A DNA stretch of 64,000 nt from Paenibacillus_AB hodogayensis (GCF_039536325.1 NZ_BAAAYO010000021.1:556815-620814); one strand, 5' to 3'. Counted from the first letter of the stretch, positions 8,793 to 18,072 are shown. The notes: generated by a model from the sequence alone, not told the origin. A program made the numbers and translations.

Positions 8793-11735
8793 ATGTGGAG
8801 ATACGATGGCGACGGTCCGGCGGTCGATGACGGACACGGCTTGCAAATGGGCTGGTCAAACCGTGGAAAGCTGGCGGCCTTCGCGGTCGCGCCCCGTACG
8901 TTTCGCATCCGGGCAAAGGTTGGCGGAGATTTTGCCGAATCGACGCTTCATCGATACGGCATTTTGCGGAAGACGGGCCAGACCGTTGCGACGGAGACGG
9001 AAGAAACGGCGCACTCGTTCACCGTAAGTACCGAACAGGCTTGCCTGCGCATCGGACGTGCCGACGGAACGCTAACGTTCTGGAGTTCGGGTAAGGAAAG
9101 CTTGCCGCTTACGATGTCGAACCTGACGATCGGCGCGGAAGGGGGATTTGATATCCGTTTTGCCTTGACGGAGGGGGAGCGGCTCTACGGCTTGGGGAAT
9201 GCTGTGCCCGATCGCCTTCAACTGCGCGGCAGCCGAGCTGTCATTTCGGTCGCGCCAGGCGCCAACCCGGTACCGGTTCCTTTCGTGATGAGCAGCGGCG
9301 GTTGGGCCTTATTGATCAATACGACATGGCCGCACGCCTTCGATCTAGGCCAAACGAATCCAGACGAGATGAGGATCACTGCCGAAGAAGGGGAGCTTGA
9401 TCTTTACGTATTCGGCGGAGACGATTTCCGGGAGTTGTTGGAGCGATACACGGATATCGCCGGCAAGCCCAGGTTGCTGCCGATCTGGGCGTACGGTTTG
9501 GCCTACATCCGCGACATGACGACCCATGATCGGGAAGTGCTGGACGATGTGCTGAAATTTCGACAGGAAGGCATCCCTTGCGATCTCATCGGTCTGGGCA
9601 GCGGCTGGAACGAAACGGGCAAAGGGGATGCGACGGATATGCGCTGGCATTCGACGCGTTTTTCCGCGCCGACCACCGGCCAGGACCGCTCGTTCACGTT
9701 TATGGACATGCTGCAGCGACACGGCTTCAAGCTCGGTCTGCTCATGCACTGCATTAACTATGATCTGACAGCGTATGCGGAAGTTTCTGCGCGCCAAGCA
9801 GCCGGAAGCGGAACGGATGTCGCGCCGGAGCCATGGTATGCCCATTTGCGTCCGTTCGCCGGGGAGGGGGTCGTGTCCTTTCGCTTTTCCTCCTACAGTC
9901 AGATGGACAGGGAAACGGAACGGGATCAGAAGTGGGCGAATGGCATGAAGGATCGGGAGCTGTGCAATTTGTATCCGGTGCTGCTGGGCAAGCAAACTTA
10001 TGAGGGGTATGCGGAGCAAACGGGGAAAAGACCGTTTATCCATTGTGTTTCGGGGTATACCGGCATTCAGCAGTTTACTGCTTTGGAATCGGGTAGATAC
10101 AACAGCGGCGTCGTAGCGGTTGTTCAGGCGCTGAGCATGGGCTTGTCGGGTCATGCGCACACCGCTTCCCATATCAATGTGGATATGCGCGAAAGCATCC
10201 ATGCCGGTTTTTTGCAGCCCTGGTCGTTTATCAATAGCGGCAGCTACTTCCGGAATCCGTGCGTTCTGGAAAAACCTCTTCGGGACATTTTCCGCAAGTA
10301 CGCCAGATTGAGGTACCGGCTGCTGCCATACGTGTATGCTACGGCACACGTTGCCGCTCGTACGGGAATGCCTATTGCCAGAGCGATGCCGCTCATGTTT
10401 CCGGACGACCCGCATTGCGGGGAGCTGCGGCAGCAGTACATGCTGGGACCGTTTTTGCTGGTAGCCGTTTTTACCGATCGCGTTTACTTGCCTGTAGGCC
10501 GTTGGATCAACTACTGGACAGGCGAAACGTTTAATGGCGGACAAACGGTTTCTTGCACAATCCCTGATGAGGCGGGAGGCCCTTTGTTTTTACGAGAAGG
10601 CGCGATTCTACCGTTGTGGCCGGAAATGGAATACGTTGGGCAAACGGAGATTAGACGCATGACGCTGCATATTTATCCGGGAGAGCGCAGTCGGTTTACG
10701 ATATATGAGGATGACGGAATTACGCTGGCCCATGAGCAAGGCCATATGGCCACTACAGAAGTTTCCTGCGAATCGGACGCCGGACAGATCACGGTGAAAA
10801 TCGGGCCTCGAACCGGAGCGTATGCAGGAATGCCGGACAAGCGGAGCTACGAGCTGTCCGTATTCACCGGCGGCAGACCAGCCGGCATCGAACTGAACGG
10901 GATGCCGATGCCGGAAAAAAAGACGGGGGACAAGGCGAAGTCGCGAACCGGATGGCAATACATCCCACATACCCGATGCGTTCAGTTGCAGGTAACAGAG
11001 GATGTGCGGACAGGAGCGCGGGTGAAGCTGAGCCTGGACGATCCGCTTGCGAGTCCCTGCAAAGAACGGAGTATGCCAGAAAGAGGTGAAGCGACAGCTA
11101 CCGCGTCGAGGTCGGTTTCCGACGAGGAATTGATTCTGGGATTGGAGACAATGGACAGGGAAGAGATCGGAATTCTACTGGTGAGCTGGTGGAATCATGA
11201 GGGAGACGATTGGCGGCTGCGCCTGCTCCACGGCTGCTCCTTGTTCATCAGCCATGTGAAACGCCGTGGTTGGACGGCTTCGGAGGTATGGGGCAAAGAT
11301 TTGGAACCCGTGTACACGATGCATCGAATCCGGACACCGGCTCAGGGACTCGCTTTGCTGAGCCGCCTTGTCCGGCGGATGATGGATTTTGCACGCCCGC
11401 CGGGCGGCGCTGACATCCACCCCGTAATCCGACAAGCGTTGGCTATAGTGGAGGCCGAGCTGAAGCAAAAGCTTTCTTTACAGCAGGTCGCGCAACGAAC
11501 CAATGTGCATCCGTTTTATTTGAGCCGCCTGTTCAAACGGCATGTCGGGCAACCGTTTTCCAGTTACATTTTGATGCAGCGGATGAACAGAGCGCGATCG
11601 CTTCTGGAATCCGGCATGAAAGTGTACGAAGCGGCCGCCGAAAGCGGCTTTCAGGATCCTAGCCACTTTTCGAGAGTGTTTGCGAAGTATTGGGGCTCCC
11701 CGCCTGAAACGTTCAAACGCCCGAGGCGCTTGTAA
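8793..11735 (+). CDS. GH31-like domain fused to an AraC-type DNA-binding domain
   Basis: A 980-residue protein. Residues 1 to about 760 follow the GH31 glycosidase plan: N-terminal beta-sandwich, then a barrel beginning LLPIWAYGLAYI, then LLPYVYATAHVA, MPLMFPDDPHC and the C-terminal LPVGRWINYWTGETF. Residues 876-980 form an AraC double helix-turn-helix (LSLQQVAQRTNVHPFYLSRL, AAAESGFQDPSHFSRVFAKY), preceded by a linker of the YesN type. Several active-site positions are replaced. The nucleophile aspartate is S366 (RFSSYS), the acid/base aspartate region reads TALESG at 429-434, the SHDIGG motif reads SHINVD at 459-464, and the FxFDxxW aspartate is G269. No signal peptide is seen, so it is cytoplasmic. 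I infer a sugar-sensing regulator built on an inactive glycosidase. GGAG precedes the ATG. Confidence 0.85.
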   Translation: MWRYDGDGPAVDDGHGLQMGWSNRGKLAAFAVAPRTFRIRAKVGGDFAESTLHRYGILRKTGQTVATETEETAHSFTVSTEQACLRIGRADGTLTFWSSGKESLPLTMSNLTIGAEGGFDIRFALTEGERLYGLGNAVPDRLQLRGSRAVISVAPGANPVPVPFVMSSGGWALLINTTWPHAFDLGQTNPDEMRITAEEGELDLYVFGGDDFRELLERYTDIAGKPRLLPIWAYGLAYIRDMTTHDREVLDDVLKFRQEGIPCDLIGLGSGWNETGKGDATDMRWHSTRFSAPTTGQDRSFTFMDMLQRHGFKLGLLMHCINYDLTAYAEVSARQAAGSGTDVAPEPWYAHLRPFAGEGVVSFRFSSYSQMDRETERDQKWANGMKDRELCNLYPVLLGKQTYEGYAEQTGKRPFIHCVSGYTGIQQFTALESGRYNSGVVAVVQALSMGLSGHAHTASHINVDMRESIHAGFLQPWSFINSGSYFRNPCVLEKPLRDIFRKYARLRYRLLPYVYATAHVAARTGMPIARAMPLMFPDDPHCGELRQQYMLGPFLLVAVFTDRVYLPVGRWINYWTGETFNGGQTVSCTIPDEAGGPLFLREGAILPLWPEMEYVGQTEIRRMTLHIYPGERSRFTIYEDDGITLAHEQGHMATTEVSCESDAGQITVKIGPRTGAYAGMPDKRSYELSVFTGGRPAGIELNGMPMPEKKTGDKAKSRTGWQYIPHTRCVQLQVTEDVRTGARVKLSLDDPLASPCKERSMPERGEATATASRSVSDEELILGLETMDREEIGILLVSWWNHEGDDWRLRLLHGCSLFISHVKRRGWTASEVWGKDLEPVYTMHRIRTPAQGLALLSRLVRRMMDFARPPGGADIHPVIRQALAIVEAELKQKLSLQQVAQRTNVHPFYLSRLFKRHVGQPFSSYILMQRMNRARSLLESGMKVYEAAAESGFQDPSHFSRVFAKYWGSPPETFKRPRRL

Positions 11736-11908
11736 GCTGACTGGAACAACTATGCAGTACTAAATTTTAATAAGCACCACCGACACCTATCATACGGATA
11801 TCTGGACGGAACATTCAAGCAGAACGGCAGCTTTCCACGGATCTTCAGAGCATGAATGCTGGGGAGTTCACTCGAACGATCTTAGGGCAAAGACAGTATT
11901 GCCATTAT

Positions 11909-11921
11909 GGAAAACGTTTGG
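11909..11921. promoter_or_regulatory. Candidate LacI-family operator, box 1
   Basis: GGAAAACGTTTGG contains the palindromic core AAACGTTT with a central CG, as in LacI-family operators. A second box lies at 11987. Both precede the oxidoreductase whose downstream neighbour encodes a LacI regulator. Confidence 0.35.
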
Positions 11922-11986
11922 TATTATTAATCACGTCGAATAAAACATTTGTATAAAGGTATTATTCAGTTTTTTAATGTATTCTT

Positions 11987-11999
11987 AGAAAACGTTAAA
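11987..11999. promoter_or_regulatory. Candidate LacI-family operator, box 2
   Basis: AGAAAACGTTAAA shares GAAAACGTT with box 1. It lies 13 bases before the start at 12013, so a bound repressor would block transcription or initiation. Confidence 0.35.
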
Positions 12000-12012
12000 G
12001 TAGGTGCTGAAA

Positions 12013-13218
12013 GTGAAAAAGTACTCAATTGTCGGAACAGGGGACAGGGCGGCTGCATTCGGAAAACCGATGGCGGACGCTTTTCCAAACGAGGTCGAGC
12101 TTGTAGGCGTGTTCGATATCAATCCACTGCGAGCCAATAAGTTCGCGCAGGAGCATGGCGGAATTCCCGTTTATGCCGATTTCGATACATTGCTTGCTCA
12201 GAGCGGCGCCGAGCTTTATATCATCGCAACGCCGGATAATACCCATCACGAATACATCATCCGAACGATGGAAGCCGGTTTTGACGTTGTTACCGAAAAG
12301 CCGATGACGACAGACAGCGACAAGTGCAAAGCGATATTGGAGGCGGAACGACGTACGGGGCGACAAGTAACGGTCGCCTTCAACTGCAGGTTCATGCCCT
12401 ATATGGCCCAATTGAAAAAAATCATCGAAGAGGGAACGATCGGCCGGCTGTTGAGTATCGATTTTAACTGGTACCTCGATACGACTCACGGAGCGCAATA
12501 TTTCCGCCGTTGGCACCGACATATGAATCAAAGCGGCGGGCTGCTCGTTCACAAATCGACCCATCATTTTGATTTGGTCAATTGGTGGCTGGACGATCAG
12601 CCGATGCAAGTCAATGCGATGGGAACCCGACAATATTTCGGGCCCGCAAGGGAGCAAAGAGGGGAACGCTGCTTGACGTGCGACTTCACAAAATCTTGCG
12701 AACATTATTACGATATTCAAGCCAACAAATATATCCGCGAGCATTATTACGATAACGAGAAGAAGGATTGCTATATCCGGGACAAATGCGTGTTTGGAGA
12801 CGACATAGACATCTATGACACGATGTCTGTCCAAGTCCAATACACAAGAGGCGCCTTGCTGAACTACACCTTGGTGGCGCACAGTCCTTATAAAAATTGG
12901 ACCGCCACGTTCAACGGAACGGAGGGGAGAATGGAAGCGGGCGAGTATTTCAGGGGACCGCTAGCCGAAGTGCCCATGCACCAAATTCAAATCTATAACC
13001 GCGTTGGGGAGGTGATCAGCCGCCAGACCAAAAAAGCGACGGGCTCGCACGGAGGCGGTGACTACCGTCTTCAACAGATGATCTGCACGCAATCGAAGGA
13101 TGAACTGCGGCAGCGCGCCGGTTCCATGTCGGGAGCCATGTCCCTGCTAATCGGTGTTGCCGCCAATCGTTCCATTGTGGAAGGAAAGTGTATACGGATT
13201 CAAGACTTGCTGGATTGA
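12013..13218 (+). CDS. Gfo/Idh/MocA family oxidoreductase with cysteine-rich insert
   Basis: A 401-residue paralogue of the minus-strand gene at 7364. Shared blocks include VVTEKPMTTDSDKCK, VAFNCRFMPYM, AQYFRRWHRHM, GGLLVHKSTHHFDL and SPYKNWTATFNGTEGR. The cysteine insert is conserved as CLTCDFTKSC followed by DCYIRDKC. I place the start at the GTG at 12013, giving MKKYSIVGTG. It has AGGTG 6 bases upstream and aligns with MKKIAVAGAG of the paralogue. An upstream GTG at 12004 is possible. It precedes a LacI regulator by 112 bases and is probably in one regulated unit with it. The family oxidises a sugar carbon with NAD(P); the substrate is unknown. Confidence 0.9.
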   Translation: MKKYSIVGTGDRAAAFGKPMADAFPNEVELVGVFDINPLRANKFAQEHGGIPVYADFDTLLAQSGAELYIIATPDNTHHEYIIRTMEAGFDVVTEKPMTTDSDKCKAILEAERRTGRQVTVAFNCRFMPYMAQLKKIIEEGTIGRLLSIDFNWYLDTTHGAQYFRRWHRHMNQSGGLLVHKSTHHFDLVNWWLDDQPMQVNAMGTRQYFGPAREQRGERCLTCDFTKSCEHYYDIQANKYIREHYYDNEKKDCYIRDKCVFGDDIDIYDTMSVQVQYTRGALLNYTLVAHSPYKNWTATFNGTEGRMEAGEYFRGPLAEVPMHQIQIYNRVGEVISRQTKKATGSHGGGDYRLQQMICTQSKDELRQRAGSMSGAMSLLIGVAANRSIVEGKCIRIQDLLD

Positions 13219-13330
13219 TTCCATTAGACGAGGTGGTAGAATGGTCCCATAACCGCCGTGGATGGCAATGTCCCCGATTCTCATTTATAATGAAAGCATA
13301 GACCAGAACTTTCATGAATTGGGTGAATCC

Positions 13331-14329
13331 GTGGTTACGATTAAAGATATTGCTCAAATGGCGGGCGTCAGTTTCACGACGGTGTCTAAAGCGCTTAACG
13401 GCGAACCGGGTGTCCGCGCGGAAACAAGAAACAAAATCATAGCAATCGCCAATAAACTGAATTATGTTCCGAATCTTGCCGCCCGTCGCCTAGTCGACCG
13501 CAAATCGGACAGCATCGGCTTGATTTGGCCGAACAAGTCCGGTCTGTTTCTTTATCACTTGTTCGAGCAATTTCAAATCCAGGCCGAAAAGGCAGGATAC
13601 TCGGTGATGGTTGCGTTAGGAAACCCGGCGGCGGCGGTTCGAACATTCATGAAACATTTTGTCGATACTATCGTTGTATGGCCGACTGCAGAGAATACGT
13701 CCCCGGAATTTATCCGGACGAGAGAATCGTTTCAGGGAACGATGGTGATGTTCAACAGTTCTCCAAGTCCTGACTACCATACCATATCCATTGACCGACA
13801 AGAGGCGATTCAACAAGCTGTGGATCATCTTTCCGGACTCGGCCACCGCAAGATCAGCTTTATCGGCTACAATTCGGAGAAGATCACAGGGTTTGACCGG
13901 GCCGCACAGCTTCTTCAACTAGAAGACCATCCCGACCGTCTCATCTTTACTCCGCAAAACGCTCCGGAATCGTGGAATCGGGTAGCGGATATGCTCCGCA
14001 AAACGAAATCGCAGCGCCCGACGGCGCTCATAGTCGACAGCTACATCGCGATGTTCAAACTGCTAAAGCTGTGTAGAATGTGCAATGTGAGGATCCCGGA
14101 AGATCTTTCGCTCATCGCCTACGATGATGTTCCGGAACTTGAAGAAATGACAGACATTGTGGTTACGACAGTTGGGCCCAACGTCGAGCATTTGGCGAGC
14201 GCGGCACTGGATATTTTGGTCGGACTCGGGCACGGGCATCCCGCGGAAGGCGGGTATCGTCATGTAAAAGTGGCTTCTCAATTGACCGTCCGTGGAACGA
14301 CCCGACCGGTCTCGGACTATGCTTTGTGA
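13331..14329 (+). CDS. LacI family transcriptional regulator
   Basis: A 332-residue repressor with the classic LacI head at the N-terminus: TIKDIAQMAGVSFTTVSKAL, then NLAARRLVDRKSDSIGLIWP, the hinge helix leading into the periplasmic-binding-protein-like effector domain. The effector domain has IDRQEAIQQAVDHLSGLGHR and LIAYDDVPELEEM, typical of sugar-responsive members. I chose the GTG at 13331 because it puts the helix-turn-helix at residue 3, as usual in the family. An ATG at 13262 would add 23 unconserved residues. It likely controls the adjacent oxidoreductase and may bind the AAAACGTT boxes upstream of it. It could also bind the cre-like sites in this window. Confidence 0.88.
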   Translation: MVTIKDIAQMAGVSFTTVSKALNGEPGVRAETRNKIIAIANKLNYVPNLAARRLVDRKSDSIGLIWPNKSGLFLYHLFEQFQIQAEKAGYSVMVALGNPAAAVRTFMKHFVDTIVVWPTAENTSPEFIRTRESFQGTMVMFNSSPSPDYHTISIDRQEAIQQAVDHLSGLGHRKISFIGYNSEKITGFDRAAQLLQLEDHPDRLIFTPQNAPESWNRVADMLRKTKSQRPTALIVDSYIAMFKLLKLCRMCNVRIPEDLSLIAYDDVPELEEMTDIVVTTVGPNVEHLASAALDILVGLGHGHPAEGGYRHVKVASQLTVRGTTRPVSDYAL

Positions 14330-14435
14330 CCGACTGCAGGCGTTCGTTCCAAAAGTAAAGCGCAGCAGTTGTTGCATACAGCCCTCTATAGTATTGGAAT
14401 TTGAGCTTCTCATCCTATATATCCGAGCATCCTTT

Positions 14436-14458
14436 TCCGCTTAAAACGCGGATTTTTT
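14436..14458 (+). terminator. Weak rho-independent terminator
   Basis: TCCGC and GCGGA form a five-pair stem with a seven-base loop, followed by six T. It lies between the LacI gene and the AraC gene at 14509. Confidence 0.45.
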
Positions 14459-14508
14459 AGGTTCTTATCCTCGGCCGGCGAATCACTCGGCTGCTTCGTT
14501 TACCTACA

Positions 14509-15363
14509 ATGAGTGGGGAGGTTATCCAAGGGAGGATGGAACGTGCTCTGATCGACAAATATGTGCCGCGGCTTTTTTACTCCATGTACTGGAGACGCAA
14601 GGACCGTTTTTTGCTTTACGAAGATTTGTGCCGGGAGTGGACGATTTTAGCTGTTGAGGATGGATCGTTTTATTACGAGTTTGGGGACCAGAAAGGAATC
14701 GCGACATTTGGCGATTTGGTCGTATGCCCGGCTAAGACCGTTCTGCGAAGAGTCGTCATTCAACCATTAACGTTTTATGTATTCCGGCTGCGGTGGACCG
14801 ATTTGGACGGGAAGGAAGTGGTGTTCCATTCCGAGACGCCTCTTATTGCCGGTAAAATCAGTTTCCAGAATACGAAGCGGCTCTCCTCCAATTTCGCGAT
14901 GATGCGAGAGGCGGAGGAGCGGAACGAACGTCATCGTATGACGATCCACAACCATTATGTGCAAGATATGTGGTATTTGTATGGCAAAGAATACAGAAAC
15001 ACGTACGGCCTGTCGTCTGACGAAGCAGGCTGTTCCACCGCGGATCCCGTCATGGTTCAGGCAGCTGCGATGCTGCAGCAGCGGGCGTTCGAGCCGTTTG
15101 AATTGAGGGAGATTGCGTCCGCTCTGCAGCTCAGCCCAGCGCGGTTTACGCAAAAATTCAAACAGCAGTTTTCGGTCACCCCGAATCAATATCTTGTTTC
15201 TTACCGGTTGAAACGGGCAAAAAGCTTGCTGATGGAAACCAAATTGACCATGAATCAGATTGCGGAATGTATCGGCTACCAGGACGGCTACTATGTCAGC
15301 AAAATGTTTCGTAAATATTTTAATGTGACGCCATCGATGTACCGCAGCACACATTCTGTCTAA
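14509..15363 (+). CDS. AraC family transcriptional regulator
   Basis: A 284-residue protein with an N-terminal cupin-like sensor (EWTILAVEDGSFYYEFGD, FGDLVVCPAKTVLRR) and a C-terminal AraC domain from about residue 185. The two helix-turn-helix units are LREIASALQLSPARFTQKFK and IAECIGYQDGYYVSKMFRKY. The start is uncertain. The ATG at 14509 has no clear ribosome binding site, while an in-frame ATG at 14536 has GGGGAGG 15 bases upstream. It directly precedes a Tat-exported beta-helix protein and is the likely local regulator of it. Confidence 0.85.
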   Translation: MSGEVIQGRMERALIDKYVPRLFYSMYWRRKDRFLLYEDLCREWTILAVEDGSFYYEFGDQKGIATFGDLVVCPAKTVLRRVVIQPLTFYVFRLRWTDLDGKEVVFHSETPLIAGKISFQNTKRLSSNFAMMREAEERNERHRMTIHNHYVQDMWYLYGKEYRNTYGLSSDEAGCSTADPVMVQAAAMLQQRAFEPFELREIASALQLSPARFTQKFKQQFSVTPNQYLVSYRLKRAKSLLMETKLTMNQIAECIGYQDGYYVSKMFRKYFNVTPSMYRSTHSV

Positions 15364-15408
15364 CCGATTAAATTGGATACATTCGCGCGTAAACGGAAGC
15401 CATTCATT

Positions 15409-15423
15409 ATGAAAACGATTTCA
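15409..15423 (+). promoter_or_regulatory. cre-like operator (CcpA or LacI-family site)
   Basis: ATGAAAACGATTTCA fits WTGNAANCGNWWNCA at all 15 positions and lies 67 bases before the ATG at 15490. An in-frame extension of that gene would read through this site, which supports the shorter gene model. Confidence 0.5.
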
Positions 15424-15489
15424 ACTATGCTGAAACAGAAGCGCACCCCCGATGGGAAGCGCCATATTTCATGCAGGGAGGAATCGAAG

Positions 15490-17262
15490 ATGGATGAGCA
15501 TCAAGCAAACAAATGGGAGGACAGTGAACGTTCTCGTGTACAACTAAGCAGAAGAAAAATGCTTGCTTCTGTCGGCATGGCAGGAGCTGTGCTCGCATCC
15601 GGAGCGTTTATGACCGATGTGTTTGCTAAGCCTGCACAGACCGTGACAGAGAATGTGTACGGAACAGGGCAACCGTGGCTGGCGCATTGGGCAAAGCTTG
15701 GGGCGGTGAATGTTCTCGATTATGGCGCAAAGGGGGACGGCGTGGCAGACGATACAGCGGCTTTTGCTGCTGCTGCAAGCGAAGGGAAGCCGATTCTCGT
15801 CCCGAAGACGGCGGCATGGTATGTGCTGCAAACAACGATTCATTTGACCAACTCGATCATCGGCATCGGAATGCCGGACATTCGCATGCAGCAGCCGGAC
15901 GGATCGGATAACAAACGGATGTTTTCCATTGTAGGCTATCGCGGAGGCGGCTTGCATATTACCGGTTTACGTTTGGACGGGCAGTATACAGGCGGGGAAC
16001 TGGGAGAGCAATCGCACTTGCTACGCATCATTGATTCGCGGCACGTCCACGTTCATCATAACGTCCTGGTCGATCCTTACGGAGACTGTGTCTATTTGGG
16101 ATCCCATAACGGTGTCTCGTTTACGGACCCTTGCGAGCAAATCTACATTTATGACAATGAAATGTCGGGTCCGAGGCGATGCGTCGTTGCAATCGTATCG
16201 GCTCGCAGCGTCTGGATTCGAAATAACGTGATGAATCATCCGCACAACTACGTGGCGTGCATCGATATAGAGCCGAATAAAACTTCGACGGGCAAGGAAC
16301 TGGTGGAAGATGTATGGATTGAGGGGAATACGTTTTACTCCGCCGGGCATTTTGTAAACTCGTTGACGCCAAATGTCGGCCTGCCCAACAAACGGATTAC
16401 GGTTCACAACAATCAAGGGAGATCCCGTTATTTGTTCCGCTGCAATTCCAATTATGAGGGCAATACCGAAGAGGTTCGCATTACGAACAATTTGTTTTAC
16501 GGGTCGGTTGGCGAGGCACGGATGTTATCCATCTCGAAAATTTTAAAAGGATTGGTGATCCGCGGTAATCAGGATTACGCGACAGGAGCTCAAGGATGGG
16601 TGATTCAAAATGCGGTCGCACCTGTTATTGCTGATAACTGCATCGAGGCAAGCCGGGCTGTTGCGATGGCGTTGTGGAACTGCAAACAAGTCAAGCTGTT
16701 TGGCAATCAGATCAAAGATGTGTATTCGTCGTACGGAGCTGTGCAGTTTCTGGGCAATCCTTCGAGCGGGCATCACATTAGCTCCAACTCGCTGGTTCAT
16801 ACGGACTACGGATTTGTGTTCAAGGAAGTGGTGACCGATACGTTATTCGAAGGGAACATCATTGACGCGAAACGGTTTGCGATCAAAATGGAACCGGAGA
16901 GCCAACCTTCCGACATCAAGATCACCGGAACCAATTTGTTTACAGGAGAGGGGATTCCTGTCGGGGGCGCGGATGCACTTTCCCGTCTCTATACTCCGGA
17001 AGCCATATCGAAAGGGGCCGGGGTCACATGGGCAGACGCCATTCCGGCTTCAGGGACATGGAGTCAAGGCAGCACCGTGATGAACCGCCTTGCACAATCG
17101 TCAAGCACTCTGGGGTGGATTTGTGTACAAGGAGGAACACCGGGACAATGGCAGCCGTTTGGCATTGTCGGGGAAGAGCGGCTTGTGCTGAAGGCTCCGG
17201 GCGGCAGCCGGTATTCCATCCAAATTGACGACACAGGTACGTTGATGACACAGCCGTTGTAA
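15490..17262 (+). CDS. Tat-exported right-handed beta-helix protein (pectate lyase superfamily)
   Basis: A 590-residue protein with a twin-arginine signal at residues 15-45: LSRRKMLASVGMAGAVLASG. The mature start contains AVNVLDYGAKGDGVADDT, the signature head of pectate-lyase-superfamily (PF12708-type) beta-helices found in tailspikes and polysaccharide depolymerases. Many Asn/Gly-rich turns follow (VHHNVLVDPYGDC, IRNNVMNHPHN, ITNNLFYGS, IRGNQDY). The start at ATG 15490 is set by GGGAGG 8 bases upstream, although the frame is open back to 15373. The protein probably acts outside the cell on a polysaccharide. It is adjacent to an AraC regulator. It is related in architecture to 3985 and 31102. 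Confidence 0.85.
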   Translation: MDEHQANKWEDSERSRVQLSRRKMLASVGMAGAVLASGAFMTDVFAKPAQTVTENVYGTGQPWLAHWAKLGAVNVLDYGAKGDGVADDTAAFAAAASEGKPILVPKTAAWYVLQTTIHLTNSIIGIGMPDIRMQQPDGSDNKRMFSIVGYRGGGLHITGLRLDGQYTGGELGEQSHLLRIIDSRHVHVHHNVLVDPYGDCVYLGSHNGVSFTDPCEQIYIYDNEMSGPRRCVVAIVSARSVWIRNNVMNHPHNYVACIDIEPNKTSTGKELVEDVWIEGNTFYSAGHFVNSLTPNVGLPNKRITVHNNQGRSRYLFRCNSNYEGNTEEVRITNNLFYGSVGEARMLSISKILKGLVIRGNQDYATGAQGWVIQNAVAPVIADNCIEASRAVAMALWNCKQVKLFGNQIKDVYSSYGAVQFLGNPSSGHHISSNSLVHTDYGFVFKEVVTDTLFEGNIIDAKRFAIKMEPESQPSDIKITGTNLFTGEGIPVGGADALSRLYTPEAISKGAGVTWADAIPASGTWSQGSTVMNRLAQSSSTLGWICVQGGTPGQWQPFGIVGEERLVLKAPGGSRYSIQIDDTGTLMTQPL

Positions 17263-17298
17263 CAGACCCGTATGGGCAGCAGGACAGCAGCACAGCAA

Positions 17299-17342
17299 CA
17301 AGTGGTTGGGCAGCGGTTTCCGCAGTTCAACCGCTTGTTTTT
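17299..17342 (+). terminator. Rho-independent terminator after the beta-helix gene
   Basis: CAAGTGGTTG at 17299-17308 pairs with CAACCGCTTG at 17328-17337, with one G-T pair and an inner GCGG-CCGC hairpin. Five T follow. Confidence 0.7.
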
Positions 17343-17469
17343 CTGCGTACAGCCAAATCTCCTTCATGGTCCCCGGCACCATCATGCAGCGCAGTACTTG
17401 ATCCTTACTTGCAAATGATGTATATTGTTTTTACATTGACATTACAGCAGGTCTAAAAAAGGAGTAGCC

Positions 17470-18072
17470 ATGTCACCTCGTACCAAAGAACAGAATGATG
17501 CGATCCGGGAAATGCGGATGAACCAAATTATGCAAGCGGCTGCGGAAATATATTTGGAGAAGGGCATTCAATTAGAAGTACGCGATGTTGCGGTCAAGGC
17601 AGAGCTCGGCTACGGAACCGTGTATCATTATTACAAAAATAAGCACATGCTTTTGGAAGATTTACTGTGGGATGCCCTGAATCGAACGGAGTCGGCAGTA
17701 CTGCTCGCTTTGACGGGGGAAGGCGGCAGCTTGCTTAAAGCGGAGTCGTTCTCCAGGCTGCTCCTGCGGACGTGTATTCAGGATCCTTCCGTATTTATTT
17801 TACTTAAAACGGTTGCGGATAATTTTCATCACTTTCCGGGAAACCGGTTCATCAAGTTGTATGACGAATTTCAGGAACGGATCTATGTGCCGTTTGTAGA
17901 AATGATTCGTGAAGGAATCGGCTCCAAATCACCGGAGAAAACAGCTAATTTGATATTTGGCTCGCTTGTTGGATACACAGCATTGAACATCCACCACAAT
18001 ATGCGGAACGAGATGGATGTGGAAGGGATCGTCGATATGATTTTTTCAGGCATACAGTCAAAGGAGAAATGA
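17470..18072 (+). CDS. TetR family transcriptional regulator
   Basis: A 200-residue regulator. The N-terminal DNA-binding domain contains IMQAAAEIYLEKG and VAVKAELGYGTVYHYYKNKH, the TetR helix-turn-helix. The remainder is the variable ligand domain. AAAGGAG stands before the ATG. Its stop overlaps the start of the methionine aminopeptidase gene by four bases (ATGA), so the two are a translationally coupled operon. TetR proteins usually repress their own operon until a small molecule binds. The ligand is unknown. Confidence 0.88.
   Translation: MSPRTKEQNDAIREMRMNQIMQAAAEIYLEKGIQLEVRDVAVKAELGYGTVYHYYKNKHMLLEDLLWDALNRTESAVLLALTGEGGSLLKAESFSRLLLRTCIQDPSVFILLKTVADNFHHFPGNRFIKLYDEFQERIYVPFVEMIREGIGSKSPEKTANLIFGSLVGYTALNIHHNMRNEMDVEGIVDMIFSGIQSKEK

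Noticed and set aside
9345..10544. Minus-strand frame of about 400 codons opposite the GH31-AraC gene
   Set aside because: The plus strand has clear family homology throughout. The minus frame has no recognisable domain and is a result of high GC at third positions.
15373..15489. N-terminal extension of the second Tat beta-helix protein
   Set aside because: A good ribosome binding site and the usual position of the twin-arginine motif place the start at 15490. The extension contains a cre-like operator.
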